From positions 11,434-75,433 of the forward strand of contig JBOHLS010000014.1 of assembly GCA_050729835.1 (NCBI GenBank): a DNA stretch of 64,000 nt, written 5' to 3'. Numbering within the stretch: position 1 is the stretch's first letter; each line of letters begins with the position of its first letter. Positions 8,203 to 16,540 of the stretch are shown in pieces. A program made the position numbers and the translations under genes. The stretch comes from REEB95 sp050729835. GTDB taxonomy: Bacteria > Pseudomonadota > Alphaproteobacteria > ATCC43930 > CGMCC-115725. The notes under the pieces are model-generated. The model was not told the origin of the DNA, did no database searches, and saw nothing but the letters and a program-made list of their open reading frames with translations.

Positions 8203-8547
8203 ATGGTCATGATGCGGGGTCGCGACAGCGAGCCGGTCGAACTCCGGCCCGGCTCCGGTGTGCGCGAGGCGGCGCATGCGGCCGAAGTCGAGCAATGGGC
8301 TTGGCGCCGGGTGCGCGCCCTGCGGCTGTTCTACAGCCACCTGACAGTCTATGTCGTCGTCAACTTCGTCCTCTTCATGATCGATTCCACCTCGCCGGGG
8401 CCGATGTGGTTCTATGCGCCGCTGGTCGGCTGGGGATTGCTGCTCTGCCTGCACGCGCTGCATGCCTATGAGATGCTGCCGTGGACGACGCAGGATTGGG
8501 AGCACCGCAAGGTCCGCGAGCTCATCGAGAAGCGACGACGCCATTGA
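8203..8547 (+). CDS. 2TM domain protein
   Basis: A short protein (about 115 residues) with a soluble N-terminus and the sequence AWRRVRALRLFYSHLTVYVV leading into the first membrane helix. A second helix (APLVGWGLLLCLHALHAY) follows, then an amphipathic tail WEHRKVRELIEKRR. This is the layout of the '2TM domain' family, seen alone and fused to histidine kinases. The function is unknown. A GAGAGG box lies 11 bases before the ATG at 8203; other ATGs at 8209 and 8212 are possible. It stands between the tRNA-Pro terminator and the ctpA-like gene. Confidence 0.75.
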   Translation: MVMMRGRDSEPVELRPGSGVREAAHAAEVEQWAWRRVRALRLFYSHLTVYVVVNFVLFMIDSTSPGPMWFYAPLVGWGLLLCLHALHAYEMLPWTTQDWEHRKVRELIEKRRRH

Positions 8548-8577
8548 AACGCCCTTGCGCCAAATCCGCTTGAACCC

Positions 8578-9927
8578 ATGATGCGAAATCGCTTGTCAGC
8601 CCGTTTGCTCGGGCCGGCGTTGGCCGGCGTCCTGGTTCTTGGCCTCGCCGCCTGCGCCTCGCATCCCGAAGCGACGCACAACGATGCCGCCGCCGCGGCC
8701 GCAGCGCCCTCGCACAACGCCGACATGAGCCTCTATACCCGCGTACTCAACCGCGTGCAGGCGAGCTATGTCGAGCCGGTGAGCGAGGACAAGCTGGTCG
8801 TCAACTCGCTCAAGGGCATGCTGTCGTCGCTCGATCCCCATTCCGATTACCTGAACGAAAGCGAGTACCAGGATTTGCTCGACGAAAGCGAGGGCGAGTT
8901 CGCCGGCATCGGCGCCGAGATCACCCTCGACGAGAGCCATCCCAAGGTGATCTCGCCGATCGACGACACGCCGGCGGCGCGGGCCGGACTCAAGCCCGGC
9001 GACCTCATCCTCAAGATCGACGGCAAGTTGACCGACGGGATGGACCTCAAGGACGCGGTCGATCGCCTGCGCGGGCCGGTCGGAACGCCGGTGCGCGTGA
9101 CCATCGGCCGCGCCGGCGTGCGTCCCTTCGACGTCACTCTCGTCCGCGCGGTCATTCACGTCGCGTCGGTCAAATCGCAGCTCGAGCCCGACAAGATCGC
9201 CTATATCCGCGTCTCGATCTTCTCCGAAAAGACCAACGACGAGCTGGTGAAGGCGATCCATACGCTGAAGCGGAAGGCCGGCGGCCGCCTCAACGGCATG
9301 GTGCTCGACTTGCGCAACGATCCGGGCGGATTGCTCGACCAGGCGGTCGCGGTCGCCGGCGACTTCCTCGACGGCGGCACGGTCGTTTCGACCCGCGGCC
9401 GCGACCCCGAGGACAATCGCGCGTTCACGGCCGAGGCGTCGGGCGATCGCGTCGTCGGCGTGCCGGTGATCGTGCTGATCAACGGCGCATCGGCCTCGGC
9501 CTCTGAGATCGTCGCCGGCGCACTCAAGGACCGGCGACGCGCGCAGATCCTGGGCACGCGCAGCTTCGGCAAGGGCTCGGTCCAGACCATCATCCCGCTC
9601 GATGGCCGCGGCGCGATCCGGCTGACCACCGCGCTCTACTACACGCCATCCGGCACCTCGATCCAGGATCGCGGCATCACGCCCGACTTCGTGGTTCTGC
9701 CGCCGCGCGGCCAGCGCCTGCCCGCCGTCGACATCGTGCACGAGGCCGACCTCCGGGGCGCGCTCAACAATCCCGGCGGCGCGGCCAAGGCGGGCGCCAA
9801 CGTCACCTCGCCCGAGGCGAACATCGACCCGACGCTGATCGGCACGCCGAAGGATTATCAGCTGACGGTGGCGCTCGACCGGCTCAAGACCGAGCAGGCC
9901 AAGACCGCAGCCACCGCGGCGCACTAG
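8578..9927 (+). CDS. S41 family carboxyl-terminal processing protease, lipoprotein form
   Basis: A 449-residue periplasmic serine protease of the CtpA/Prc type. The N-terminus is a lipoprotein signal with lipobox GLAAC near residue 27. It is followed by the S41 N-terminal helices, a PDZ domain around residues 110-190 (AGIGAEITLDE, AARAGLKPGDLILKIDG), and the catalytic core. The nucleophile Ser is in GASASASEIVAGAL and the Lys in RSFGKGSVQTIIPLDGRGAI, the Ser/Lys dyad of the family. The C-terminal tail is rich in Ala/Thr/Lys. A murein hydrolase activator gene often precedes ctpA; here the neighbour is the 2TM gene instead. Confidence 0.93.
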   Translation: MMRNRLSARLLGPALAGVLVLGLAACASHPEATHNDAAAAAAAPSHNADMSLYTRVLNRVQASYVEPVSEDKLVVNSLKGMLSSLDPHSDYLNESEYQDLLDESEGEFAGIGAEITLDESHPKVISPIDDTPAARAGLKPGDLILKIDGKLTDGMDLKDAVDRLRGPVGTPVRVTIGRAGVRPFDVTLVRAVIHVASVKSQLEPDKIAYIRVSIFSEKTNDELVKAIHTLKRKAGGRLNGMVLDLRNDPGGLLDQAVAVAGDFLDGGTVVSTRGRDPEDNRAFTAEASGDRVVGVPVIVLINGASASASEIVAGALKDRRRAQILGTRSFGKGSVQTIIPLDGRGAIRLTTALYYTPSGTSIQDRGITPDFVVLPPRGQRLPAVDIVHEADLRGALNNPGGAAKAGANVTSPEANIDPTLIGTPKDYQLTVALDRLKTEQAKTAATAAH

Positions 9928-10027
9928 CCGGCCACCGTCGCCACGCAAACGTGAACGCCGGCGCCGTTTCTGCTGGCGTCGCGAACCTCCTATAATGATC
10001 GGAGGCGTGGCCCGGACGGAGGCATCC

Positions 10028-10504
10028 ATGCGCGTGACGCGGCACCTGTTGCTCGCTCTCGGCCTGTTCCTCGCCGGCTGCATCCCCCAAAACCCGGCCC
10101 TGCCGACCTTTGCGACGGCCGAGCGGACCTTGCCGCCGCCGGCGCCGGGCATGGCGCGGCTCTTCTTCTATCGCCTGCTCGAACCCAATGAACCGGCGCT
10201 CGGCACCGCGGTCATGCTCAACGGGAAGACGGTCGGCTTCTCGCGCAACGGCACGGTGCTCTACCGCGACGTGACGCCCGGAAGCTATTTCGTCTCGGTC
10301 GCGAGCCCCGGCCCCTATCCCTATCAGTTCAAGACCGTGCAGGTGCAGGCCGGCCAGGTCTGGTATTTCCGCATCGAATCCCTGGCGAGTTGGTCGGGTT
10401 GCAGCGTCCGAGGCCCTTGCCGCGGCGACACCTTCGTCGTCGCCATCGTCGACCCGGCGCAGGCACGCGTCGAGATCGCGCCGCTCGGCTTGCTCAGCGG
10501 CTGA
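10028..10504 (+). CDS. DUF2846-like lipoprotein
   Basis: A 158-residue exported protein with the signal MRVTRHLLLALGLFLAGC, which ends in a lipobox (LAGC), so it should be lipid-anchored. The mature part has a beta-rich pattern: MARLFFYRLLEP, VMLNGKTVGF, TPGSYFVSVASPG and WYFRIES. This resembles DUF2846/carboxypeptidase-regulatory-like domains that follow an R(L/I)FFYR start. The function is unknown. The ATG at 10028 begins exactly at the signal peptide; the frame upstream adds only 11 residues of no signal character. The gene stands alone between the protease and the unknown 206-residue gene. Confidence 0.75.
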   Translation: MRVTRHLLLALGLFLAGCIPQNPALPTFATAERTLPPPAPGMARLFFYRLLEPNEPALGTAVMLNGKTVGFSRNGTVLYRDVTPGSYFVSVASPGPYPYQFKTVQVQAGQVWYFRIESLASWSGCSVRGPCRGDTFVVAIVDPAQARVEIAPLGLLSG

Positions 10505-10557
10505 CCGCCGGGGCCGCGGCTTCGGCGCTTGCCGCGCGGCCGCTCCGGGACTAAGTC

Positions 10558-11178
10558 ATGGGCATGGATGCGCCCGATCCCTCGCGCGAAAGCGCCCAGC
10601 TCCACGTCAGCACGCTGCTGGTGGCGCCGGAGCGCGCGCTCATCAACGCGCTCGACCAGCTCGGCTTCGCCGACAACGACGACCGCGTGATCGAGCACGA
10701 AGGCAAGTTCGCCTTCATCACCTGCAGCCACGACGCGGATTGCGACGATATGTTCGCGCTGATCGCCGAGCTGGCCGCGCGCGGCGAGAGCTGGGAGCTG
10801 CAGTTCCGCATCGACACCGGCGAGGGCCGCGCCATCTTCCAGCGCCTGTCACGGCACCAGCGCGTCGAGGCGGTCGATTCCGCCGTGCCGAAAGAGACCG
10901 ACGAAGCCGCCGCCGAATTGCCGACGCACGACCTCGACAGCGACGCCGGCCGGAGCGAGCTCGCGCGCGCGCTCGACCGCATCGACCCAGCGGAGATTTT
11001 CATCACCATCGGCTCGCATCCCAAGGGACACGCGACCGCGGTCATCCTGCGCCGCAATCCGCGCCGCGCGCTGTTCGTCGCGTCCGCGTCCGACGAGGCC
11101 AGCCTGCGCGCGGCGATCCGCGAAAAATTGCCGAAGGTGATGTTCGCGGTGACGATGAAGCCGTCCGACGGCGCATGA
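10558..11178 (+). CDS. Uncharacterised 206-residue protein
   Basis: I do not recognise this protein. It starts MGMDAPDPSRESAQLHVSTL, has no signal peptide or membrane segment, and is acidic. The first half (about 1-100) looks like an alpha/beta domain with hydrophobic strands FAFITCSHDAD and WELQFRIDTG. After a linker rich in Asp/Glu/Ala, a second alpha/beta stretch contains EIFITIGSHPKGHATAVILR. Its stop overlaps the start of the acyltransferase gene (ATGA), so the two are translationally coupled. This suggests, but does not show, a shared process such as lipid or polysaccharide acylation. Confidence 0.6.
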   Translation: MGMDAPDPSRESAQLHVSTLLVAPERALINALDQLGFADNDDRVIEHEGKFAFITCSHDADCDDMFALIAELAARGESWELQFRIDTGEGRAIFQRLSRHQRVEAVDSAVPKETDEAAAELPTHDLDSDAGRSELARALDRIDPAEIFITIGSHPKGHATAVILRRNPRRALFVASASDEASLRAAIREKLPKVMFAVTMKPSDGA

Positions 11179-12230
11179 GCGGCGCGCCCGCTGCCTCGCG
11201 CGACAACAACTTCGACGCCCTGCGCCTCTTCGCCGCGATCTCGGTCATCTTCTCGCATGCGTTCCTGATCGCCCAGGGCACGCAGGACCACGAGCCGCTC
11301 ATCTGGCTCACCGGCCGGCAATCCATCCTCGGCCTCGCCGGCGTCTTCGTGTTCTTCGCCATCAGCGGCCATCTGGTTTCCCAGAGCTGGGAGCAGACGG
11401 GATCGGCGCCGCGCTATCTGCTGAAACGCGGCCTGCGCATCTTTCCCGGCCTCGTCGCGGCGCTGATCCTGTCGGCGTTCGTGCTGGCGCCGTTGGTGAC
11501 GAAGCTGCCACTGGCGGATTATCTCGCGCGCTCCGAGCCCTATCGCTACGTCGCGGGCAACGCCGCGCTGTCGGTCAAAGTGCACGAGCTGCCCGGCGTG
11601 CTGTTCGTCGACAACCCGATCGGGCTCGAGATCAACGGCTCGCTGTGGACGCTGCGCTACGAATTCATGATGTACCTGATGGTAATGGCGCTCGGCCTGG
11701 CGCGCCTGCTCAACCTCGGGACGTGCCTCCTGCTGCTCGCGCTCGGCCTGGCGTGCGTCGGTCTGCCGGCGACGTTCGGCGCGCTCGGCGGCTGGGGCTG
11801 GATGCTGTCGTTCTTTGCCATCGGCATGACGCTTCATCGGCTACGCGGCACGCGCGTCTTCGACGGCCGCGTCGCGCTGGCGGCACTTGCGCTTCTCGTC
11901 GTCAGCGTCTCGATTCGGCAATTCATCCTGTTGTTTCCCTTCACCGGCTGCTATCTGGCGCTGTGGCTCGCGCTCAACCCGCGCCTGCCGCTGCTGCGCA
12001 CGGCGCGTTGGGGCGACCTGTCTTATGGCCTCTACATCTATGGCTGGCCGTCCGAGCAGCTGGTCATCTGGCTCAAGGGCGGCCATGCGCCGTGGTGGCA
12101 GGTGTTCGGCGGCGGGCTACTGATCGCCGGTGGCTTGGCCTTCGCCTCCTGGCATCTGATCGAAAGCCCGGCGCTGCGCCTGAAGCCGCGGCCACGTCCG
12201 GTGCCGGCGTTGGCGATCAACCCAGGCTGA
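11175..12230 (+). CDS. Acyltransferase family 3 membrane protein (OafA/YrhL-like)
   Basis: A 351-residue integral membrane acyltransferase with about ten hydrophobic helices. The start NNFDALRLFAAISVIFSHAF carries the family's conserved RxxA...H signature, with the catalytic-type His in FSHAF. Later features are FFAISGHLVSQSW, RGLRIFPGL, and SLWTLRYEFMMYL, matching the usual 'LWxLxxE' segment. Family members transfer O-acetyl or other acyl groups to surface sugars or lipids. The ATG at 11175 overlaps the upstream stop by 4 bases. The MBL-fold gene follows one base after the stop, so the three genes probably form an operon. The acceptor is unknown. Confidence 0.88.
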   Translation: MSGAPAASRDNNFDALRLFAAISVIFSHAFLIAQGTQDHEPLIWLTGRQSILGLAGVFVFFAISGHLVSQSWEQTGSAPRYLLKRGLRIFPGLVAALILSAFVLAPLVTKLPLADYLARSEPYRYVAGNAALSVKVHELPGVLFVDNPIGLEINGSLWTLRYEFMMYLMVMALGLARLLNLGTCLLLLALGLACVGLPATFGALGGWGWMLSFFAIGMTLHRLRGTRVFDGRVALAALALLVVSVSIRQFILLFPFTGCYLALWLALNPRLPLLRTARWGDLSYGLYIYGWPSEQLVIWLKGGHAPWWQVFGGGLLIAGGLAFASWHLIESPALRLKPRPRPVPALAINPG

Positions 12231-12231
12231 G

Positions 12232-13152
12232 ATGGCAACCGAAATCCCGTTCCGCCGCGATTTCACCTTTCGCTATGGCGAGGCCGAGACGCTCTCGCCG
12301 CTGATCCGGCGCATCGTCGCGTGCAATCCGAGCCCTTTCACCTTCAAGGGCACCGGCACCTACATCGTCGGACGCGGCCAGGTCGCGATCGTCGATCCCG
12401 GCCCAGCGATCGCCGCGCACGTCGACGCATTGCTGGCGGCGGTGGCGCGCGAAACCGTGACGCATATCGTCGTGACCCACACCCATCTCGATCATTCGCC
12501 GGCCGCCGCCGCGGTCAAGCAGGCGACCGGCGCGCGCACCTTCGGCTTCGGGCCGCACGGCGCCGGCCGGGCCGAGGAGCGCGCCGGCATCGAACTCGGC
12601 GTGGTCGAGGAAGGCGGCGACCACGACTTCCGGCCCGACGTCGCGCTGCGCGACGGCGATGTGGTGGATGGTCGGGGCTGGAACCTCGCTGCGGTCGAGA
12701 CGCCGGGCCACACCGCCAACCATCTTTGTTTCGCGCTGCCGGAGGAAAAGGTGCTGTTCACCGGCGACCACGTCATGGGCTGGTCGACAAGCGTCATCGC
12801 GCCGCCCGACGGCGACATGGGCGCCTATCTGCGCTCGCTCGACAAGCTGTTGGCGCGCGACGACGCGCGCTATTGGCCGACGCACGGGCCGTGCATCGAC
12901 GAGCCCAAGCCCTATGTGCGCGCCTTCATCGCCCACCGCCGCGAGCGCGCCGACGCCATCCGGGCGCGGCTCCGCGCCGGCGATCGCACGATTCCGGAAA
13001 TCGTCGCGCGGGTCTATGTTGGCCTCGATCCGCACCTGGTTGCGGCCGCCGGCCGGTCCGTCCTCGCCCATCTGGTCGAGATGATCGAGCGCGGCATCGC
13101 CGACAGCGACGGCCCGCCATCGCCCACCTCCCGGTTCCGGCCGCGCGAGTAG
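12232..13152 (+). CDS. MBL-fold metallo-hydrolase (LACTB2/glyoxalase II-like)
   Basis: A 306-residue hydrolase with the dinuclear zinc motif THTHLDHSPAA (HxHxDH) near residue 83. Further metal ligands lie in ETPGHTANHL and FTGDHVMGW (the conserved Asp/His). The C-terminal YWPTHGPCIDEP and the winged-helix-like tail (residues 245-300) match the LACTB2/RNase-like 'MBL-fold plus C-terminal winged helix' subgroup. It should be cytoplasmic. The start follows the acyltransferase stop by a single base. Substrates in this group range from thioesters to RNA, so I do not assign one. Confidence 0.87.
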   Translation: MATEIPFRRDFTFRYGEAETLSPLIRRIVACNPSPFTFKGTGTYIVGRGQVAIVDPGPAIAAHVDALLAAVARETVTHIVVTHTHLDHSPAAAAVKQATGARTFGFGPHGAGRAEERAGIELGVVEEGGDHDFRPDVALRDGDVVDGRGWNLAAVETPGHTANHLCFALPEEKVLFTGDHVMGWSTSVIAPPDGDMGAYLRSLDKLLARDDARYWPTHGPCIDEPKPYVRAFIAHRRERADAIRARLRAGDRTIPEIVARVYVGLDPHLVAAAGRSVLAHLVEMIERGIADSDGPPSPTSRFRPRE

Positions 13153-13302
13153 TGCCGCCGCCGCCCACAGCCCGGCCATGTCCATGGTTGAAACCAAACG
13201 CGATCCCGGCCGCGCCCCCGGGGATGACAAGCGCGCAACCCTGGCCTAGTATCGCTCGATCAACAACAAGCCGGCTCACCGGCAGCAACAGGGAGGGAGA
13301 CA

Positions 13303-14583
13303 ATGCAGTTACGGTGGAATTCCGGCGCGTTGGGGCGCGCCATCGTCGTCCTGACGGTGGCCGTGGCGCTCGCCGCCGGTGCGCCGCAGGCGCGGGCGCA
13401 GAACAAGCAACCGATCAAGATCGGCTTCAGCATGGCGCTGACCGGCGCCTTGGCCGGCGCCGGCAAGTCGGGCCTGCTGGCGATCCAGATCTGGGCGAAG
13501 GACCAGAACGCCAAAGGCGGCCTGCTCGGCCGCCCGGTCAAGCTGATCTATTACGACGACCAGACCAATCCCTCGACGGTGCCGGGCATCTACACCAAGC
13601 TGCTCGACGTCGACAAAGTCGACCTCGTCGTTGGTCCCTATGGCACGGTGCCGATCTCGGCCGCCATGCCGATCATCATCGCCCACAAGATGACGTTCCT
13701 GGCGCTGCTCGGGCTCGCCGTGAACAGCAATTTCCACTATCCCAACTACTTCGCGATGATTCCGTCGGGACCGGACCCGAAAGAGTCCTTCACCAAGGGC
13801 TTCTTCGACATCGCGCTGGCGCAGAATCCGAAGCCCAAGACCATCGCCATCGTCGGCTCGCAGGATGAGTTCTCCACGCATCTGACCGATGGCGCGCGGA
13901 ACAACGCCAAGGCGGCGGGCCTCAAGATCGTCTACGACAAGGGCTTCCCGCCGAACACGACGGACTGCTCGCCGATCATGCGGGCGATCAACGCCACCAA
14001 CCCCGACCTCATCGTCGTCGGCACCTATCCCCCGGCCGCGATCTGCATGGTGCACGCGATGAGCGAAGTCGGCACCAAGGCCAAGATGTTCGGCGGCGGC
14101 ATGGTCGGACTGCAGTACACGGCGATCAAGGAGCAGCTTGGCCCGGCCCTCAACGGCATCGTCAACTACGACATCTGGGTGCCGGCCAAGACCATGATGT
14201 TCCCGGGCACCGAGGACGTGCTGAAGAAGTACCAGGCGGAGGCCAAGTCGGCGGGTGTCGATCCGCTCGGCTATTACATGGCGCCGATCTCGTACGCTTA
14301 CATGCAGATCCTGGCCGACGCCGTCGAGGCGACGAAGGGCCTCGATCAGCAGAAGTTGGCGGACTACATCCGCTCGCACACCTTCCACACGGTGTACGGC
14401 GACGTGAAGTTCGGCAAGGACGGCGAATGGGCGCAGTCGCGGATGCTGCAAGTGCAGTTCCAGCACATCAGCGGCAACGGCATCGAACAGTTCGAAGACC
14501 CGAACAAGCAGATCGTTCTGACGCCGACGGCGTTCAAATCGGGCAAGGTGATCTATCCGATGCAGAAAGCCAGCGCGAAGTAA
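13303..14583 (+). CDS. ABC transporter substrate-binding protein, branched-chain amino acid/aromatic type
   Basis: A 426-residue periplasmic binding protein (type I fold, LivJ/LivK-like). It has a Sec signal peptide ending near QARA and a mature start KQPIKIGFSMALTGALAG, characteristic of the family. DQNAKGGLLGRPVKLIYYDD is the usual first-lobe segment. In catabolic alphaproteobacteria many relatives bind aromatic or hydroxy acids rather than amino acids. A strong GGGAGGGAG box precedes the ATG. No permease or ATPase genes are adjacent: a terminator follows at once and the next gene is on the other strand. It must share components encoded elsewhere or be an orphan binding protein. Confidence 0.88.
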   Translation: MQLRWNSGALGRAIVVLTVAVALAAGAPQARAQNKQPIKIGFSMALTGALAGAGKSGLLAIQIWAKDQNAKGGLLGRPVKLIYYDDQTNPSTVPGIYTKLLDVDKVDLVVGPYGTVPISAAMPIIIAHKMTFLALLGLAVNSNFHYPNYFAMIPSGPDPKESFTKGFFDIALAQNPKPKTIAIVGSQDEFSTHLTDGARNNAKAAGLKIVYDKGFPPNTTDCSPIMRAINATNPDLIVVGTYPPAAICMVHAMSEVGTKAKMFGGGMVGLQYTAIKEQLGPALNGIVNYDIWVPAKTMMFPGTEDVLKKYQAEAKSAGVDPLGYYMAPISYAYMQILADAVEATKGLDQQKLADYIRSHTFHTVYGDVKFGKDGEWAQSRMLQVQFQHISGNGIEQFEDPNKQIVLTPTAFKSGKVIYPMQKASAK

Positions 14584-14605
14584 ACGCCGCGTCTGCGAAA
14601 CGATG

Positions 14606-14636
14606 AGGCGCCGACCTACGGGCCGGCGCCTTTTTC
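14606..14636 (+). terminator. Rho-independent terminator after the binding-protein gene
   Basis: AGGCGCCG at 14606-14613 pairs with CGGCGCCT at 14624-14631, followed by TTTTCTTT. This clear GC stem and T-run lies 22 bases after the stop at 14583. Confidence 0.85.
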
Positions 14637-14648
14637 TTTGGCAAGAAT

Positions 14649-15431
14649 CTAAAGCAGCGCGCGCAGCGCCTTGGCGCGCTCGGTCGAGGCCTGCGCCAGG
14701 ACATTGGTGTCGTTGCCGCCGAGGATGAAGCGCATGCCGAGTCCGACATAGCGGCGGATGAGTTCGAGATCGCCGACGCCGCCCATCCCCGGCCATTTCT
14801 TGTGCTTGCCGCAGGCGGTCACCACCGACCGATAGGCGGCAGCGACGCGCTCGTGCGCCAGGTCGCCGGCGATGCCCATCTCGAGCGCGAGGTCGTTGGT
14901 GCCGATCATCACCACGTCGATGCCCGGCACCACGGCAATGGAATCGGCGTTGGCGATCGCCGTCGGCGTCTCGACCATGGCGACGATCAGCATCTCGGCG
15001 TTGAGGGTCGTCGCCACCTCGCTCGCCTTGGCGCCGCCATAGCCGTAATGCGGCAGGCCGCCGACGATCGAGCGGTGGCCGAGCGGCGGGTATTTGAGAT
15101 GAGCGACCAGCGCCCGCGCCTCCTCGGCATTGTCCACGTGCGGCATGACGATGCCCCAGCCGCCGGCATCGAGCGCCCGCGTCGCCATGTCGAACTGGCC
15201 GTGCGGCACGCGGATCAGCGGCGCGATGCCGGCGTCGAGCGCGGCGACGGAGATCTGCGCCGTCGTTTCGAGCGAGCCCGGCCCGTGCTCGAGGTCGATG
15301 AACAACCAGTCGTAGCCGGCGGTGCGCATCAGGCGCGCGATCTCGGCGGTGCGGGCGAAGCGCACACCCATGCCGAGGGCGAGGCTGCCCTGGGCGAGAC
15401 GGGCGCGCGCCGGATTGCGGGGCTGGTCCAT
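14649..15431 (-). CDS. HpcH/HpaI family aldolase
   Basis: A 260-residue class II, metal-dependent aldolase of the HpcH/HpaI/citrate-lyase-beta superfamily. Characteristic stretches are YDWLFIDLEHGPGSLET (Glu/Asp metal site), GWGIVMPHVDNAEEARA, IVAMVETPTAIANADSI (Glu metal ligand) and VVMIGTNDLALEMG. These enzymes retro-aldol-cleave 4-hydroxy-2-ketoacids such as 4-hydroxy-2-oxoheptanedioate to pyruvate plus an aldehyde. A GGAG box places the start at the ATG at 15431 rather than the in-frame GTG at 15437. The cyclase-family gene ends 8 bases upstream, so the two form an operon that may act on one carboxylic acid substrate. Confidence 0.87.
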   Translation of the reverse strand: MDQPRNPARARLAQGSLALGMGVRFARTAEIARLMRTAGYDWLFIDLEHGPGSLETTAQISVAALDAGIAPLIRVPHGQFDMATRALDAGGWGIVMPHVDNAEEARALVAHLKYPPLGHRSIVGGLPHYGYGGAKASEVATTLNAEMLIVAMVETPTAIANADSIAVVPGIDVVMIGTNDLALEMGIAGDLAHERVAAAYRSVVTACGKHKKWPGMGGVGDLELIRRYVGLGMRFILGGNDTNVLAQASTERAKALRALL

Positions 15432-15439
15432 GATCACTC

Positions 15440-16417
15440 CTATCGGATGGCGAGCGGATTGACCGGCGAGCCGACAGCGCCGGTCACCGGTAGCGCGGGC
15501 GCGACGAACATGAAGTCGTACCGCTTGTCGGCGGCACAGGCCTCGGCGATCTCGGCGAGATAAAAGATCTCACCCAGCGTCAGGCCCATCATCGGGATGG
15601 CGATCCAGTGGAACGGCTGATTGACCGCGTCGGTCTCGCACGGCCGCACCTCGACGCCCCAGGTGTCGGTGGCAATGGCGGCGACCTCTTTCGCTTGGAG
15701 CCAGTCGAGCGTGTCGAAGGCGAGGCCGGGCGCGTCGCCGCCTGAATAGCCGTCCCAGTTGCCTTCGGCGAGCTTGCGCTCCATGTGGCCGGTGCGGACC
15801 AGCAGATAATCGCCGCGCCCGACCCTGACGCCGAAATGCGCCGTGGCGCGGTCGAGCAGGTCGCGGCCGATGGCGAAGCCGTCGGGCAGAGACGGCAGGC
15901 CGACCAGGCGCGCGACGTCGAGCAGCACGCCGCGGCCGACCATCTTCTCGCGCGTTTTCTCGATGCCGCATTTGGCGGCGCCGTTCGACGTGACGGCACG
16001 GCAATCGTAGCCGTTCCACATCGAATTCTCGTAGAAGACGTGCGCCAGCGCGTCCCATTGCGTGCCGCACTGCATCGGCATGATGACCATGTCGTCGCTG
16101 GCGCGGATCTTGCGGTGGTCGAGCACGCCGGCATAGGCGTCGGTGCCGGTGCGCAGCATGACGTGGATCGGGTTGAAGCGACCGAGCGCCGGATAGTTGG
16201 TCTTGCCGCCTTGCGGTCCCTTGCTATCGTAGGGTAAGGCCAACGAATGAACCCGGCCGCTGCGCACGCAGCGCGCGGCGGCGGCGACGTCCTCGGGCTG
16301 GGTGTGGTTGAGCGTGCCGAGCTCATCATTGGTACCCCAACGGTCCCAGTTCTTGAGCCGCTCGGCCGCCGCCTGGATGTCGTCCATCGTCAGCTTCCGT
16401 CGGGTGTCGGCGCTCAT
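15440..16417 (-). CDS. Cyclase family protein (kynurenine-formamidase-like hydrolase)
   Basis: A 325-residue protein of the metal-dependent 'cyclase' family. The motif MQCGTQWDALAHVFY (near residue 115) corresponds to the family's HxGTHxDxPxH metal-binding site, in the variant (CGTQWDALAH) found in many catabolic homologues. Other matching segments are TNDELGTLNH at the start and IATDTWGVEVRP later. The frame is open far upstream but antisense to a hydrolase gene; the real start is the ATG at 16417 after a GGGGAGGGG run. It lies directly upstream of the HpcH/HpaI aldolase. The substrate is unknown. Confidence 0.85.
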   Translation of the reverse strand: MSADTRRKLTMDDIQAAAERLKNWDRWGTNDELGTLNHTQPEDVAAAARCVRSGRVHSLALPYDSKGPQGGKTNYPALGRFNPIHVMLRTGTDAYAGVLDHRKIRASDDMVIMPMQCGTQWDALAHVFYENSMWNGYDCRAVTSNGAAKCGIEKTREKMVGRGVLLDVARLVGLPSLPDGFAIGRDLLDRATAHFGVRVGRGDYLLVRTGHMERKLAEGNWDGYSGGDAPGLAFDTLDWLQAKEVAAIATDTWGVEVRPCETDAVNQPFHWIAIPMMGLTLGEIFYLAEIAEACAADKRYDFMFVAPALPVTGAVGSPVNPLAIR

Positions 16418-16540
16418 TCCCCTCCCCGCTTTTTGCATGCCAACCACAAGCACGAAGACGTTGCAGGCAAGCCCCCTTAGCGTCAAGCTGCGCCGCCATT
16501 CGGCGACCCCGTCGCGGGGCATAAGACAAGGGAGCAGTGG

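Noticed and set aside
13303..14583. Complete ABC transporter operon
   Set aside because: Only the binding protein is present; it is followed by a terminator and an opposite-strand gene.
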